In this document: one piece after another, positions 6,900 to 14,408 of the stretch
Numbering within the stretch: the first letter of the stretch is position 1
How the letters are laid out: every line of letters starts with the position of its first letter
DNA from: DATCDR01 sp036510575
GTDB lineage: Bacteria; Actinomycetota; Acidimicrobiia; Acidimicrobiales; Bog-793
Direction: 5' to 3'
NCBI GenBank assembly: GCA_036510575.1
Contig: DATCDR010000082.1
Span: 1 to 15,361, forward strand
DNA: 15,361 nucleotides
The notes under the pieces: generated by a model
Database searches by the model: none
Seen by the model: the letters and a program-made list of their open reading frames with translations, nothing else
Told to the model about the DNA's origin: nothing
Position numbers and translations under genes: made by a program

Positions 6900-6941
6900 G
6901 CGGCTGCCTTGCCGCAGGCCCGGACCGCTCAAGGGCCCTTG
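6900..6941. terminator. Convergent intergenic hairpins between dgt and the stomatin gene
   Basis: In the 67-base gap there is a 5-bp hairpin, GCGGC (6900-6904) and GCCGC (6911-6915) with loop TGCCTT, and a perfect 12-bp palindrome CAAGGGCCCTTG (6930-6941). No T-run follows on either strand. A bidirectional terminator role is suggested by the convergent position only. Confidence 0.35.
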
Positions 6942-6959
6942 GCAAAATCAAGCTTGCAG

Positions 6960-7892
6960 TTAGCTCTTCTGCTCCGGTGACGAGATCGCTGCGGTGGCTG
7001 CTGCAACTGCGGGTGCCGCTGCTCCGGTGAGGCCTCGTAGCAGTCCCGCAAGCTCGACTGGAACGACAAACTTGGTCGAGGGAGATGCGCCGATCGACTT
7101 CAAGGTGTCGAGGTACTGCAACAAGAGCGTGTTCTGGTCGAGGTGGTTCGCTACCTGCAGGATCGCCTCGAGACCTGAGGAGTAGCCCTGTGCGGTCAGG
7201 AGCTGTGCTTGGCGCTGGCCCTCTGCGGCGAGGATAGCGGCCTGCTGGCTACCTTCTGCTCTGGTGATAGCTGCCTGGCGATCGCCCTCGGCGGTGATGA
7301 TCGCAGCTGTCTTCTGGCCTTCTGCCTCGGTCACTTGCGCTCGCCGTGTCCGCTCGGCGGACATCTGGCGCGTCATGGCCTCGAGGACGCCAGGCGGTGG
7401 GTTGACCTCTCGAACTTCGACGTTCGTGACTTTCACACCCCAGCGCTCGGTTACCTCGTCGAGCCGGACGCGCAACAGCGCGTTCATCGCCTCACGCTTG
7501 GACAACACGTCGTCAAGTGGCATGTCGCCGACGACGCTTCGAAGCGTTGTGGCCGCGACGTTCAGCGCTGCACCCGCGAAGTTCTGCACGGCGATTACCG
7601 ACATCTGCGCGTCGACGACCTTGTAAAAGATGATGAAGTCGATCGAGATCGGCGCGTTGTCAGCGGTGATCGCGGTCTGGTGGGGCACCTCGAGGTACTG
7701 CTCACGAAGATCGACGAGCGAGACCCGGTCGGTGATGGGGTTGATTAGTACGAGGCCTGGTCCTCGGATACCCGTGACCTTGCCCAGTCGAAAGACGACG
7801 AGTCGTTTGTACTCCCGGACGATCTTGACCCCGAAGCTGCCGCCAGCGAATCCGGCGAGTACCACGAGCGCAATGACGATGCCGATGATCAT
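6960..7892 (-). CDS. Stomatin/SPFH (band 7) membrane scaffold protein
   Basis: SPFH proteins oligomerise on the membrane and organise or protect membrane proteins, often with an NfeD partner. This 310-residue protein has an N-terminal membrane segment (1-20), an SPFH domain (about 24-180; REYKRLVVFRLGK, PHQTAITADN, GVKVTNVEVREV), then a helical region. There AEG recurs at 190, 201, 212 and 223 with AQG at 234, an exact 11-residue repeat typical of the straight coiled coil of stomatin-like proteins. The tail is Ala-rich. The ATG at 7892 is used because it overlaps the nfeD stop (ATGA), and the upstream in-frame extension has no similarity to the family. The length is normal. Coupling to nfeD makes the pair a functional unit. 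Confidence 0.92.
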   Translation of the reverse strand: MIIGIVIALVVLAGFAGGSFGVKIVREYKRLVVFRLGKVTGIRGPGLVLINPITDRVSLVDLREQYLEVPHQTAITADNAPISIDFIIFYKVVDAQMSVIAVQNFAGAALNVAATTLRSVVGDMPLDDVLSKREAMNALLRVRLDEVTERWGVKVTNVEVREVNPPPGVLEAMTRQMSAERTRRAQVTEAEGQKTAAIITAEGDRQAAITRAEGSQQAAILAAEGQRQAQLLTAQGYSSGLEAILQVANHLDQNTLLLQYLDTLKSIGASPSTKFVVPVELAGLLRGLTGAAAPAVAAATAAISSPEQKS

Positions 7893-8431
7893 GAGACTCC
7901 AGTCGTGTCGCCGTCTGGCGAGTTGCCAGCGATGGTGTTGTTGTCTATCTCGATCGGGTCGAGGCGCGCTATGGCGTTTCCAGGCGTCGTCGTGTCCTCG
8001 CCCCACACACCGAGACGAATCCCGGTTACCTCGATCACCTGGACCGTTGCGCCCTTTTCAATCCTGCCGTTCAACGACGACGCCGACCACGCCTCGGCTC
8101 GGACTCGCACGATGCCGTCAGGGTCGAGGTCGGAGACGGCGATGCCGGTCGCGCCGATGAGTCGCTCGTGGGCGAGCGGCAGCGCAGGGATGTGCTTGGT
8201 CTGAAGGCCCCTCCACGCAATGGTTCCGACGCCTGCGGTGAGCGCGACGTCGGCGCCGAGCGCGACCCACAAAAGCGGTGCCGCCTGGCCGGTCGCGGCC
8301 ATAGTTAGCAGCCAGATCGCGGCGACCACGCCGGCGATCCCCGCTGCGGCGTGACTGTGCGGCCCGATATGGAAACCGAGGACTGAAGCGATCACCACGA
8401 AGGCCAGCAAAAAGTCTGCGACGAACCACAT
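7889..8431 (-). CDS. NfeD-family membrane protein, partner of the stomatin
   Basis: NfeD proteins without a protease domain pair with SPFH proteins in the membrane. The 180-residue product has three membrane segments at about 1-23, 27-47 and 50-73. A soluble OB-fold-like domain follows at about 88-140 (LIGATGIAVSDLDPDG, then VRVRAEAWSASS and VIEVTGIRLGV). It therefore belongs to the short NfeD class, with no N-terminal ClpP-like serine protease. The ATG start has an excellent GAGGAG Shine-Dalgarno 5 bases upstream (8437-8442). A TACGCT -10 at 8463-8458 would give a short leader. The last 35 residues are polar and acidic with no recognised motif. Translation of the stomatin gene is coupled through ATGA. 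Confidence 0.85.
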   Translation of the reverse strand: MWFVADFLLAFVVIASVLGFHIGPHSHAAAGIAGVVAAIWLLTMAATGQAAPLLWVALGADVALTAGVGTIAWRGLQTKHIPALPLAHERLIGATGIAVSDLDPDGIVRVRAEAWSASSLNGRIEKGATVQVIEVTGIRLGVWGEDTTTPGNAIARLDPIEIDNNTIAGNSPDGDTTGVS

Positions 8432-8457
8432 AGCTGCTCCTCAGGACGTCTTAGTCC

Positions 8458-8463
8458 AGCGTA
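8458..8463 (-). promoter_or_regulatory. Predicted -10 element for nfeD-stomatin
   Basis: TACGCT read on the minus strand from 8463 to 8458 fits TANNNT, and transcription would begin near 8451, about 20 bases before the ATG with GAGGAG between. No clear -35 was found. Confidence 0.35.
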
Positions 8464-8521
8464 GCCCTGTCGCGCGCCCTTCAGGCGGTCGCTTGGCTGT
8501 CGGGTTGGCGCTGCGACCTCC

Positions 8522-8527
8522 TACGAT
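8522..8527 (+). promoter_or_regulatory. Predicted -10 element for the DUF3107-arsA operon
   Basis: TACGAT fits TANNNT; transcription would start near 8534. This is downstream of the alternative GTG at 8531 and supports the GTG at 8555 as the DUF3107 start. No convincing -35 was found at the normal distance. Confidence 0.38.
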
Positions 8528-8543
8528 GGGGTGAGCATTCGAA

Positions 8544-8549
8544 AAGGAG
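8544..8549 (+). promoter_or_regulatory. Shine-Dalgarno deciding the DUF3107 start
   Basis: AAGGAG lies 5 bases before GTG at 8555. The longer in-frame reading from GTG at 8531 would place this site inside the coding region. Confidence 0.7.
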
Positions 8550-8554
8550 ATTTC

Positions 8555-8788
8555 GTGGACGTTCGGATTGGGATCATCCAGGCTCCCCGTGAGCTGAGCA
8601 TCGACCTACCTGACGAGATAACTCAGGAAGAGATCCTTGCGACGATCGAAGCCGAGCTCGCCAAGCCTGATGGTCTGCTCTGGTTGACGGATCGGCGTGG
8701 CGCCAAGGTGGGAGTTCCCACCGCCAGGATCGCGTACGTCGAGATCGGCTCGACCGACACGCGTCGGGTCGGCTTCGGCGCGGCCTGA
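8555..8788 (+). CDS. DUF3107 family small actinobacterial protein
   Basis: The 77-residue protein begins MDVRIGIIQ and ends with the family hallmarks KVGVPTARIAYVEIG and RRVGF, which place it confidently in DUF3107, a family found mainly in actinobacteria and of unknown function. The first part reads as a beta strand followed by a charged helix (EITQEEILATIEAELAK), and it looks soluble. The length matches the family, given the start at GTG 8555 and its AAGGAG Shine-Dalgarno. It leads an apparent operon with two ArsA/Get3-like ATPases starting 13 bases after its stop. That association hints at a link with protein targeting or ATPase function, but nothing in the sequence proves it. Confidence 0.88.
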   Translation: MDVRIGIIQAPRELSIDLPDEITQEEILATIEAELAKPDGLLWLTDRRGAKVGVPTARIAYVEIGSTDTRRVGFGAA

Positions 8789-8801
8789 GGAACGAGGCTT
8801 C

Positions 8802-9776
8802 GTGACGGGGGAGCAGGTCGCTCCGCCGGAAATTCTCGATCTTTCGCTGCTTTTCATCACCGGCAAGGGCGGCGTCGGAAAAACGACCCTCGCCGCGTCG
8901 CTCGGCTTGCTCGCGGCCGAGCGTGGTCGTCGGGTGCTCGTCTGCGCAATGGAACGCGCCGAGGATCTCTCGCTTGCACTCGAGACGCCCGAACTCACCT
9001 ACCGACCAAGAGAGATCCTTCCTGGCCTCTACGCGATGGCGATGGACACCGAGGACGCGTTGCGCGAGTACCTCGTCGTCCAGGCGCATCTTCCACCGAT
9101 CGGGCGAATTGGCGCGGTCGCCGACGCATTCGACTTCCTGGCCTCGGCGGCACCAGGGGTGCGGGAGATCCTCACCATCGGCAAGCTCTGCTACGAGGTA
9201 CGCGAGCATCACTACGACCTCGTGATCGCCGACGCGGCATCGTCTGGTCACTTCATCGGCCACCTCGCCGCACCCGTCGGCATGCACGAGCTCGCCGGCA
9301 TCGGCGCGATCGGGGACCAGACGCGATGGATCCTCGACATCTTGGAGGACCCGTCGCGCACCGGCGTGGTGGTGGCTACGACGCCCGAGGAGACACCGGT
9401 CACCGAGGCCCTCGAGCTTTGTGAACGCCTCGGCGTCGTGACCGGCGTCCCGCTTGCCGCAGTGGTGGCCAACCGGGTGCTGCCCGAGATGTTCGGCAGG
9501 CGTGATGCGGCACTATTCGAACGCCTTGGCGAAGGCGATCTCGTCGACGCGCTCGCCAGAGCTGCAGGCACGTCGGGCGAGGAGTTGGGGCGACTCTTCG
9601 AAGCGGCACGGCTTTCGGCCCACCTACGCTCTCGCGAAGTCGACCACCTCGATCGACTCCGCTCCGGAATGGAGCCCTCGATTCCGCTCGTGTTGTTGCC
9701 GATGCTCTTCGCGACTGCGGACGGCCTCGCAGGCGTCCGGGCGTTGGCAGGAGCGCTCGAAGACGAGCTGGCATGA
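8802..9776 (+). CDS. ArsA/Get3-like ATPase, first of a pair
   Basis: The 324-residue protein is a SIMIBI-class P-loop ATPase of the ArsA/Get3 family. The deviant Walker A GKGGVGKTT is at 21-29 and keeps the signature lysine (K22). The position of the ArsA DPAHSL switch is occupied by CAMERAEDLSLAL, and YDLVIADAASSGHFIGHL (138-155) forms the second switch, with D144. Both replacements are typical of the actinobacterial first subunit, for example Rv3679 of M. tuberculosis. There is no sign of a cysteine arsenite site, so arsenic pumping is not supported; Get3-like protein handling is more likely. The GTG start has GAGG at 8794-8797 and lies 13 bases after the DUF3107 stop. Longer in-frame starts overlap that gene. 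The stop overlaps the second ATPase (ATGA). Confidence 0.88.
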   Translation: MTGEQVAPPEILDLSLLFITGKGGVGKTTLAASLGLLAAERGRRVLVCAMERAEDLSLALETPELTYRPREILPGLYAMAMDTEDALREYLVVQAHLPPIGRIGAVADAFDFLASAAPGVREILTIGKLCYEVREHHYDLVIADAASSGHFIGHLAAPVGMHELAGIGAIGDQTRWILDILEDPSRTGVVVATTPEETPVTEALELCERLGVVTGVPLAAVVANRVLPEMFGRRDAALFERLGEGDLVDALARAAGTSGEELGRLFEAARLSAHLRSREVDHLDRLRSGMEPSIPLVLLPMLFATADGLAGVRALAGALEDELA

Positions 9777-10954
9777 GCCCGAATGCCGGGCCCGGGACCG
9801 GGTTTCTCGACCTCGGGTCAGGCGTCTCCCTTATCGTCGCCTGCGGTCCAGGTGGCGTCGGAAAGACGACGACGGCAGCGGCACTCGGCCTCGCCGCAGC
9901 GGTGCGGCTCGACGCCCGCGTCCTCGTGCTCACCGTCGATCCTGCCCGACGACTCGCCGACGCGCTCGGTCTTTCGGGGATCGGGAACGACGTGAGCGAG
10001 GTACCTGCCTCGTTCTTCCGTGACGCTGGGGTCAAAGCCAAGGGGTCGCTTTCGGTCGCGATGCTCGACGCCAGTGCCTCTTGGGACCATCTGATCAGAA
10101 GCACCGCGAAAAGCGCTGCCGAAGCCGACGAGATCATCGCCAATCCGCTCTACCGAAACATCACGACCCGGTTCAGTCGCGGGCATGAATACATCGCGAT
10201 GGAGCGCATCTTCGAGCTTGTCCAGACCGGCGACTACGACCTGTTGGTCCTCGACACGCCGCCGTCCCAAAGTGCAGTCGATCTGCTCGATGCCCCCGAA
10301 CGGATGGCGGATTTCTTCTCCTCGCGGCTGCTCGGATGGCTGACCGCCCCACTTCGATCGCGCCTGCTCAACTTCGCGACGCGCCCGTTCACCGCACTCG
10401 CCGACCGGGTACTCGGCACACAGTTCCTCACCGACACAAGCCGGTTCTTCCTCTTGTTGCAAGGGATGTACGACGGTTTCGTGGCGCGATCGAACAAGGT
10501 CTCGGCGCTCTTCCAGTCGCCATCGACTGCGTTTCTGGTGGTCACTACTCCGGAGGTGATCCCGATGCAAGAGGCCGAGCGATTTCTCGGTGTCCTCTCG
10601 GAGCGTAAATTGCACCTGGCCAAAGTGATAACCAATCGGGTACTTCCTGCCTCGCTCGTCGACGTTTCGACGCGACGCCTCGCCGAACGGCTCGCGACAT
10701 CTGACGTCGACCTCTCTACGGAGACGCCGTGGCACGACCTCGGCGACAAAGCGGCCATACGGCGCGTCCTTGGCGCGATCGGCGACAACTACATGAATTT
10801 CGCGGCGCTAGCTGGAATGCAGCGCATCTTGCTGGACGCGTTCGCAAAGGACCATCACGAAGCGATAGAGGTGCCGCATCTCCTCGACGAGGTTGTCGAC
10901 GCAGCGAACCTACTTCGGATCGGCAACCTGCTCTTCGAGGACGCGTCGCTCTGA
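9773..10954 (+). CDS. ArsA/Get3-like ATPase, second of a pair
   Basis: This 393-residue partner of the preceding ATPase has Walker A GPGGVGKTT at 25-33. A proline replaces the signature lysine that reaches into the opposite subunit in Get3 and MinD. The ArsA switch I motif is kept as TVDPARRLADAL (54-65), and switch II as DTPPSQSAVDLL (161-172). A central helical part (about 180-260, including the PLYRN and RGHEYIAMER segments just before it) may form the client or subunit interface. It resembles Rv3680 of M. tuberculosis, which works with Rv3679. The two genes overlap by 4 bases, so equal translation and a heterodimer are expected. No downstream WhiB gene is seen. The following 167 bases contain only a 5-bp hairpin (11082-11094). 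Confidence 0.88.
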   Translation: MSPNAGPGTGFLDLGSGVSLIVACGPGGVGKTTTAAALGLAAAVRLDARVLVLTVDPARRLADALGLSGIGNDVSEVPASFFRDAGVKAKGSLSVAMLDASASWDHLIRSTAKSAAEADEIIANPLYRNITTRFSRGHEYIAMERIFELVQTGDYDLLVLDTPPSQSAVDLLDAPERMADFFSSRLLGWLTAPLRSRLLNFATRPFTALADRVLGTQFLTDTSRFFLLLQGMYDGFVARSNKVSALFQSPSTAFLVVTTPEVIPMQEAERFLGVLSERKLHLAKVITNRVLPASLVDVSTRRLAERLATSDVDLSTETPWHDLGDKAAIRRVLGAIGDNYMNFAALAGMQRILLDAFAKDHHEAIEVPHLLDEVVDAANLLRIGNLLFEDASL

Positions 10955-11109
10955 CTTTCGCCACATCGGAGGCGTGTTGTCAGCGTCGCCGACGACTTCG
11001 GATGACGGAGTTGACTATCTGGCCACTCCTTCTCCGAGTCCCTTTGTTGGCGTCCGATCACGTCGCCTAAGTCGCCAAATCCGAGCGGGGCTCGCCCTGA
11101 CGGCACCAT

Positions 11110-11115
11110 TAGGCT
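11110..11115 (+). promoter_or_regulatory. Predicted -10 element of a leaderless PHP-pdtaS transcript
   Basis: TAGGCT fits TANNNT and ends 6 bases before the GTG at 11122, so the RNA would begin at or next to the start codon. No Shine-Dalgarno precedes that GTG, in agreement. No -35 box was recognised. Confidence 0.4.
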
Positions 11116-11121
11116 TTCCCC

Positions 11122-12045
11122 GTGCTCGACTATCACGTCCATCTCTGGCCGCATGATCTGCTAGCTGAGCCTGCTGAGCTACGTCTAGACCGGCTTCGTG
11201 CCTACTGCGAGCAAGCGAACGCCAACGGTGTCGCCGAGATTGCGCTCACCGAGCACCTCTTCCGGTTCAAAGACGTCGAGGGGCTCCTCGCCACGCAGTA
11301 TCGAGACGAGCCGAACGGTGATCTGCGGCTCCAGATGGAGGGGTACTTCTCACACCATGCCACCGAGGAGCTCGATCACTACGTGGAGGCAGTGCTTAAG
11401 GCCAAGGCAGCGGGTCTCCCGGTCGTTCTCGGGCTCGAGGTCGACTACTACCCGGGGAAGATGGCCGAGGTGGGCGAGCTGTTGGCCGGCTACCCCTTCG
11501 ACGTGCTGCTTGGCTCGGTGCACTGGCTTGGCGCGTGGATGTTCGACGTGTTGAGCTCAGCGGCCGTCGAGGCCGAGTGGGAGCACCGCGGTACCGAGGC
11601 GGCGTGGAGTGCCTACACCGATGCGATCTGCGAGCTCGCCGAGACCAAGAGCGTGGACGTTCTAGCGCACCCTGACGTGATCAAGGTGACGGGTCGACGG
11701 CCCGGCCAAGGACAGCTGGCTGAGTGCCACGAGCGCATCGCCGACGCCACCGCGGCCGCAGGCCTAAGTGCCGAGATCTCATCTGCCGGATGGAGAAAGC
11801 CCGCAGAAGAGGCCTACCCCGCCCCCTCGCTCCTCGAGGCGTTTGCCCGTCGTTCGGTGCCGGTCACCACCGCCTCGGACACGCACGGCCTCGGCAACCT
11901 CGCCGAGCGTGGTACCGACTTGATGGCGCTCGCCAAAGGCGCCGGATACAGCTCGCTTCGCGCGTTCACGGCGCGAGCTGGCCACGACGTACCGCTCGAG
12001 ACGCCGGTAGGGGAGCGCTCGGCGAGCTCGGTCCAAGGCACCTGA
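11122..12045 (+). CDS. PHP-domain phosphoesterase, histidinol-phosphatase-like
   Basis: The 307-residue cytosolic enzyme has the complete trinuclear metal site of the PHP family: H5 and H7 (DYHVHLW), E44-H45 (LTEH), E106 (GLEVDYYPG), H134 (GSVHWLG), H183 (LAHPDVIK), and D253 with H255 (ASDTHG). The segment EISSAGWRKPAEEAYP (218-233) is the form seen in HisJ/HisK histidinol-phosphatases, which remove phosphate in the penultimate step of histidine synthesis. Other his genes are absent here, so another phosphoester substrate remains possible. The GTG start gives the N-terminal HxH at the normal place. The gene probably has a leaderless transcript. One base separates its stop from the PdtaS start, so the two are co-expressed. 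Confidence 0.85.
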   Translation: MLDYHVHLWPHDLLAEPAELRLDRLRAYCEQANANGVAEIALTEHLFRFKDVEGLLATQYRDEPNGDLRLQMEGYFSHHATEELDHYVEAVLKAKAAGLPVVLGLEVDYYPGKMAEVGELLAGYPFDVLLGSVHWLGAWMFDVLSSAAVEAEWEHRGTEAAWSAYTDAICELAETKSVDVLAHPDVIKVTGRRPGQGQLAECHERIADATAAAGLSAEISSAGWRKPAEEAYPAPSLLEAFARRSVPVTTASDTHGLGNLAERGTDLMALAKGAGYSSLRAFTARAGHDVPLETPVGERSASSVQGT

Positions 12046-12046
12046 G

Positions 12047-13537
12047 ATGCCGGCGGTCGATGACCTCGCGCAGCAGCTGACGGCTCTTGGCACCCCGGCG
12101 CGGCACCATCTCGAGCGGCTGCTGGCCACCTGGGGGCTGCTGGCGGATCTGTCGTTCTCCGATCTCTTGCTCCTCGTGCCGGTGGACGAGGAGTCCCTCG
12201 CCAGAGCTGCGGCCGACGTGTTCGGATCCGACGAGCTCGCGAGCCTGCACTTTCTGGTCATGGGCCAGATGCGCCCTGCCGGGAACCAGACGCTCTTCCA
12301 GCAAGACGCCGTCGGCAGGGTGATCGAGGCCGAGCTGTTCCCGCTCGCACTCGAGGCCTGGCGCACTGGCACGATCACGACCGGCGACTGGCCGCCCGAA
12401 GAGACCGAGGTGCCGGGTCGGGCGAGCTGCATCCCGGTGCTGTTCGAGGGCGAGACTGTCGGGGTTCTCGTCCGGGTGTGGTCGGCGTCTGGTGGTAGGC
12501 GCCGCCTCACGCTCGAGCGGGCGTACCTGCCGATCTTCGGTCGTCTCGCACGCATGGTGCACGCAGGCACGTTCCCGTTCGTCATCGAGGACGAGGGCGT
12601 GGAGGACCCGCCACGCGTCGGCGACGGCGTGATCGTCCTTGACGCCGAGGCGCACGTCAGCTTCGCCTCGCCGAACGCGGTGAACGCGCTTCACCGCATC
12701 GGCGTCTTCCGCCCGATAGTCGGCTCAACCCTCGCCGAAGCAGGAATCGAGTCGAGCGCCGTTTCGAGCGCGATGGCCAATGCACTCCCTGCCATCGAGG
12801 AGGTCGAGCGACGACCCGAGACGATCGTGTTGATCCACTGCATTCCGCTGCTCGATGGCCCCACCGTTGTCGGGGCGGCAGTGCTCGTGCGTGACGTCAC
12901 CGACCTACGGCGACGTGATCGCCTCCTGCTCTCGAAAGACGCTGCGATCCGGGAAGTGCACCACCGGGTGAAGAACAACCTCCAGACGATCTCGTCCCTC
13001 TTGCGACTGCAGTCACGACGCGTCGGCGACCCGAGCGCACGTGACGCGCTCCTCGAGGCAGAGCACCGAATTCGCACGATCGCTGCGGTACATGAGATTC
13101 TCGCCTCCGAACCAGGCGACCAGGTGCACTTCGCAGAGATCGTGCCGACGCTCCTCCAGCTCGCGCACGACTCGGACATGGCTGATCGCCTGATTACGAT
13201 GCGAACCGTCGGCGAGGTGGGTGACATTCCCGGCGATGTCGCGACCCCGCTCGCGCTCGTGGTCGCCGAGCTGTTGCAGAACTCCGTCGAGCACGGCTTT
13301 CGCCGTGACGACCACGTCGATCCAGCGATCGAGCTCAGCTTCGTGCGAGACGACAGCGGGCTCTCCGTCGTCGTTCACGACAACGGCGTCGGATTTCCCG
13401 AGGACTTCGACATCAACGTGACGCGAAGCCTCGGTCTGGCCATCGTCCGGGACCTTGTGCGCACCCAGCTCGGTGGCGTGATCTCGATGCGGAATGAAGA
13501 CGGCGCGGTCGTGAGCCTGGTCATTCCCCTTCGCTAG
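12047..13537 (+). CDS. pdtaS: PdtaS-type soluble sensor histidine kinase (HisKA_2)
   Basis: The 496-residue protein has no membrane segment. It matches M. tuberculosis PdtaS along its length: an N-terminal GAF-like sensor (about 1-170; WGLLADLSFSDLLLLVP), a PAS domain (about 178-295, ending VLVRDVTDLRRRDRLLLSKDA), a HisKA_2 helix pair with the HHRVKNNLQ phosphorylation site (H305-H306), and a HATPase domain with N box (N412), G1 (DNGVG at 445-449) and G2 (SLGLAIV near 462). PdtaS passes phosphate to PdtaR, an ANTAR-domain antiterminator, which is not in this window. Copper and nitric oxide sensing is reported for the mycobacterial protein; the ligand here is unknown. It follows the PHP gene by one base. 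It ends at a convergent gap before the dioxygenase gene. Confidence 0.93.
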   Translation: MPAVDDLAQQLTALGTPARHHLERLLATWGLLADLSFSDLLLLVPVDEESLARAAADVFGSDELASLHFLVMGQMRPAGNQTLFQQDAVGRVIEAELFPLALEAWRTGTITTGDWPPEETEVPGRASCIPVLFEGETVGVLVRVWSASGGRRRLTLERAYLPIFGRLARMVHAGTFPFVIEDEGVEDPPRVGDGVIVLDAEAHVSFASPNAVNALHRIGVFRPIVGSTLAEAGIESSAVSSAMANALPAIEEVERRPETIVLIHCIPLLDGPTVVGAAVLVRDVTDLRRRDRLLLSKDAAIREVHHRVKNNLQTISSLLRLQSRRVGDPSARDALLEAEHRIRTIAAVHEILASEPGDQVHFAEIVPTLLQLAHDSDMADRLITMRTVGEVGDIPGDVATPLALVVAELLQNSVEHGFRRDDHVDPAIELSFVRDDSGLSVVVHDNGVGFPEDFDINVTRSLGLAIVRDLVRTQLGGVISMRNEDGAVVSLVIPLR

Positions 13538-13544
13538 GCGTCGC

Positions 13545-13573
13545 CGGTGAGCAGGTGCGCCCGCAGGTCACCG
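13545..13573. terminator. Weak inverted repeat in the convergent pdtaS/dioxygenase gap
   Basis: CGGTGA (13545-13550) and TCACCG (13568-13573) are perfect complements across a 17-base loop that contains a GCAGGT direct repeat. There is no T-run. Its place between two converging genes is the main support. Confidence 0.33.
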
Positions 13574-13585
13574 CTTAGCAGGCTG

Positions 13586-14386
13586 TCAGGCCACCTTCTC
13601 GAAAGCTCGAACCCCGATTGCGAACGAGCTCGGGCCTAGTCCACGAGCCGCGTCGTCGAAGGGAAGGACCACCTGATCGCCTGATGCGGCCGCCAGGCCG
13701 GCCAGGTAGAGGACGGGAAGGAAGTGGTCAGGCGTGGGAGAGCAGATCGGGTAGCCGCGATGGTGTTCGAGCTCGTCTGCTTTGTCGGGGTCCGACATCA
13801 AAATCTCGCGTGTCGTCGTGACGAAGTCAGCCGCCAGATCGAAGTCGCCTGACTCGTGCGCTGCCGCGTCGGTCGCGCCACCGTTGTGGACGAGGGTTCC
13901 GCTCGCGACGATGAGCACGCCCTCGTCGCGAAGCGGTGCGAGCTGTGCTCCGAGCTCGACGTGGTAGCGAAATGGCATCTCTGCCTTCACCGACATCTCA
14001 ACTACCGGGATGTCCGCGGCGGGGAATGCGTGGGCGAGAATCGTGTAGGCGCCATGGTCGAGGCCCCAGGAGTCGATGTCGAGACCGAGCCAGGTGGGAC
14101 GGACGAGGTCGACGATGTGCTCGGCGAGCTCCGGATCGCCGGCGACTGGGTACTCATAGTCGTAGAACTCGGCGGGCTGGTAGAAGGCGTCGTGGACCGT
14201 CCGGGGCCTCGCCATCGCGGTGACGGCTGACGCGTTGATGTACCAATGTGCGGAGATGACGACGATCGCCCTCGGCCTCGGGAGTGACTGCCCGAACTCG
14301 GCCCACAGTTCCGTCCGCTCATTGCTCTCGATCGCCATTCGGGCAGATCCGTGACTTATGAACGCTGCCGGCATTCGTTCGGACAT
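13586..14386 (-). CDS. LigB-type extradiol dioxygenase, DODA/YgiD-like
   Basis: The 266-residue protein belongs to the class III extradiol dioxygenases of the 4,5-DOPA dioxygenase (YgiD) group, cytosolic metalloenzymes that open catecholic rings. Metal or catalytic histidines are visible as H12 (SHGS), H47 (SAHWY), H111 (WGLDHG), H167 (VHNGG) and H221 (TPDHFLP). The 35-residue spacing of the first two matches YgiD. PRPRAIVVISAHWY and EEGVLI-like segments are typical. ATG 14386 is preferred over GTG 14395 because AGGAGG (14400-14395) is 8 bases upstream of the ATG but overlaps the GTG. The natural substrate is unknown: many such bacterial proteins are annotated only by homology. A long inverted repeat in its leader may be regulatory. 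It is convergent with pdtaS. Confidence 0.9.
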   Translation of the reverse strand: MSERMPAAFISHGSARMAIESNERTELWAEFGQSLPRPRAIVVISAHWYINASAVTAMARPRTVHDAFYQPAEFYDYEYPVAGDPELAEHIVDLVRPTWLGLDIDSWGLDHGAYTILAHAFPAADIPVVEMSVKAEMPFRYHVELGAQLAPLRDEGVLIVASGTLVHNGGATDAAAHESGDFDLAADFVTTTREILMSDPDKADELEHHRGYPICSPTPDHFLPVLYLAGLAAASGDQVVLPFDDAARGLGPSSFAIGVRAFEKVA

Positions 14387-14394
14387 CCTCGCCA

Positions 14395-14400
14395 CCTCCT
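14395..14400 (-). promoter_or_regulatory. Shine-Dalgarno deciding the dioxygenase start
   Basis: AGGAGG on the minus strand, 8 bases before ATG 14386. An in-frame GTG at 14395 overlaps it and would have no ribosome site of its own. Confidence 0.72.
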
Positions 14401-14408
14401 AGTCAGAG

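Noticed and set aside
8802..10954. Arsenite efflux ATPase function for the ArsA-like pair
   Set aside because: No ArsB, ArsR or ArsD gene is nearby and no arsenite-binding cysteines are visible; a Get3-like role fits better.
11002..11070. 22-codon open frame with hydrophobic residues (MTELTIWPLLLRV start) in the gap before the PHP gene
   Set aside because: It has no Shine-Dalgarno, is very short, and no attenuator hairpin follows, so a leader peptide is not supported.
11082..11094. CGAGC-GGG-GCTCG hairpin as a terminator after the second ATPase gene
   Set aside because: Only 5 bp with a 3-base loop, lying close to the next start and lacking a T-run; too weak to call.
11779..12694. Two long minus-strand frames (11779-12585 and 11966-12694) opposite the PHP and pdtaS genes
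   Set aside because: Both are shadow frames with low-complexity composition, and the plus strand is coding with full domain signatures.
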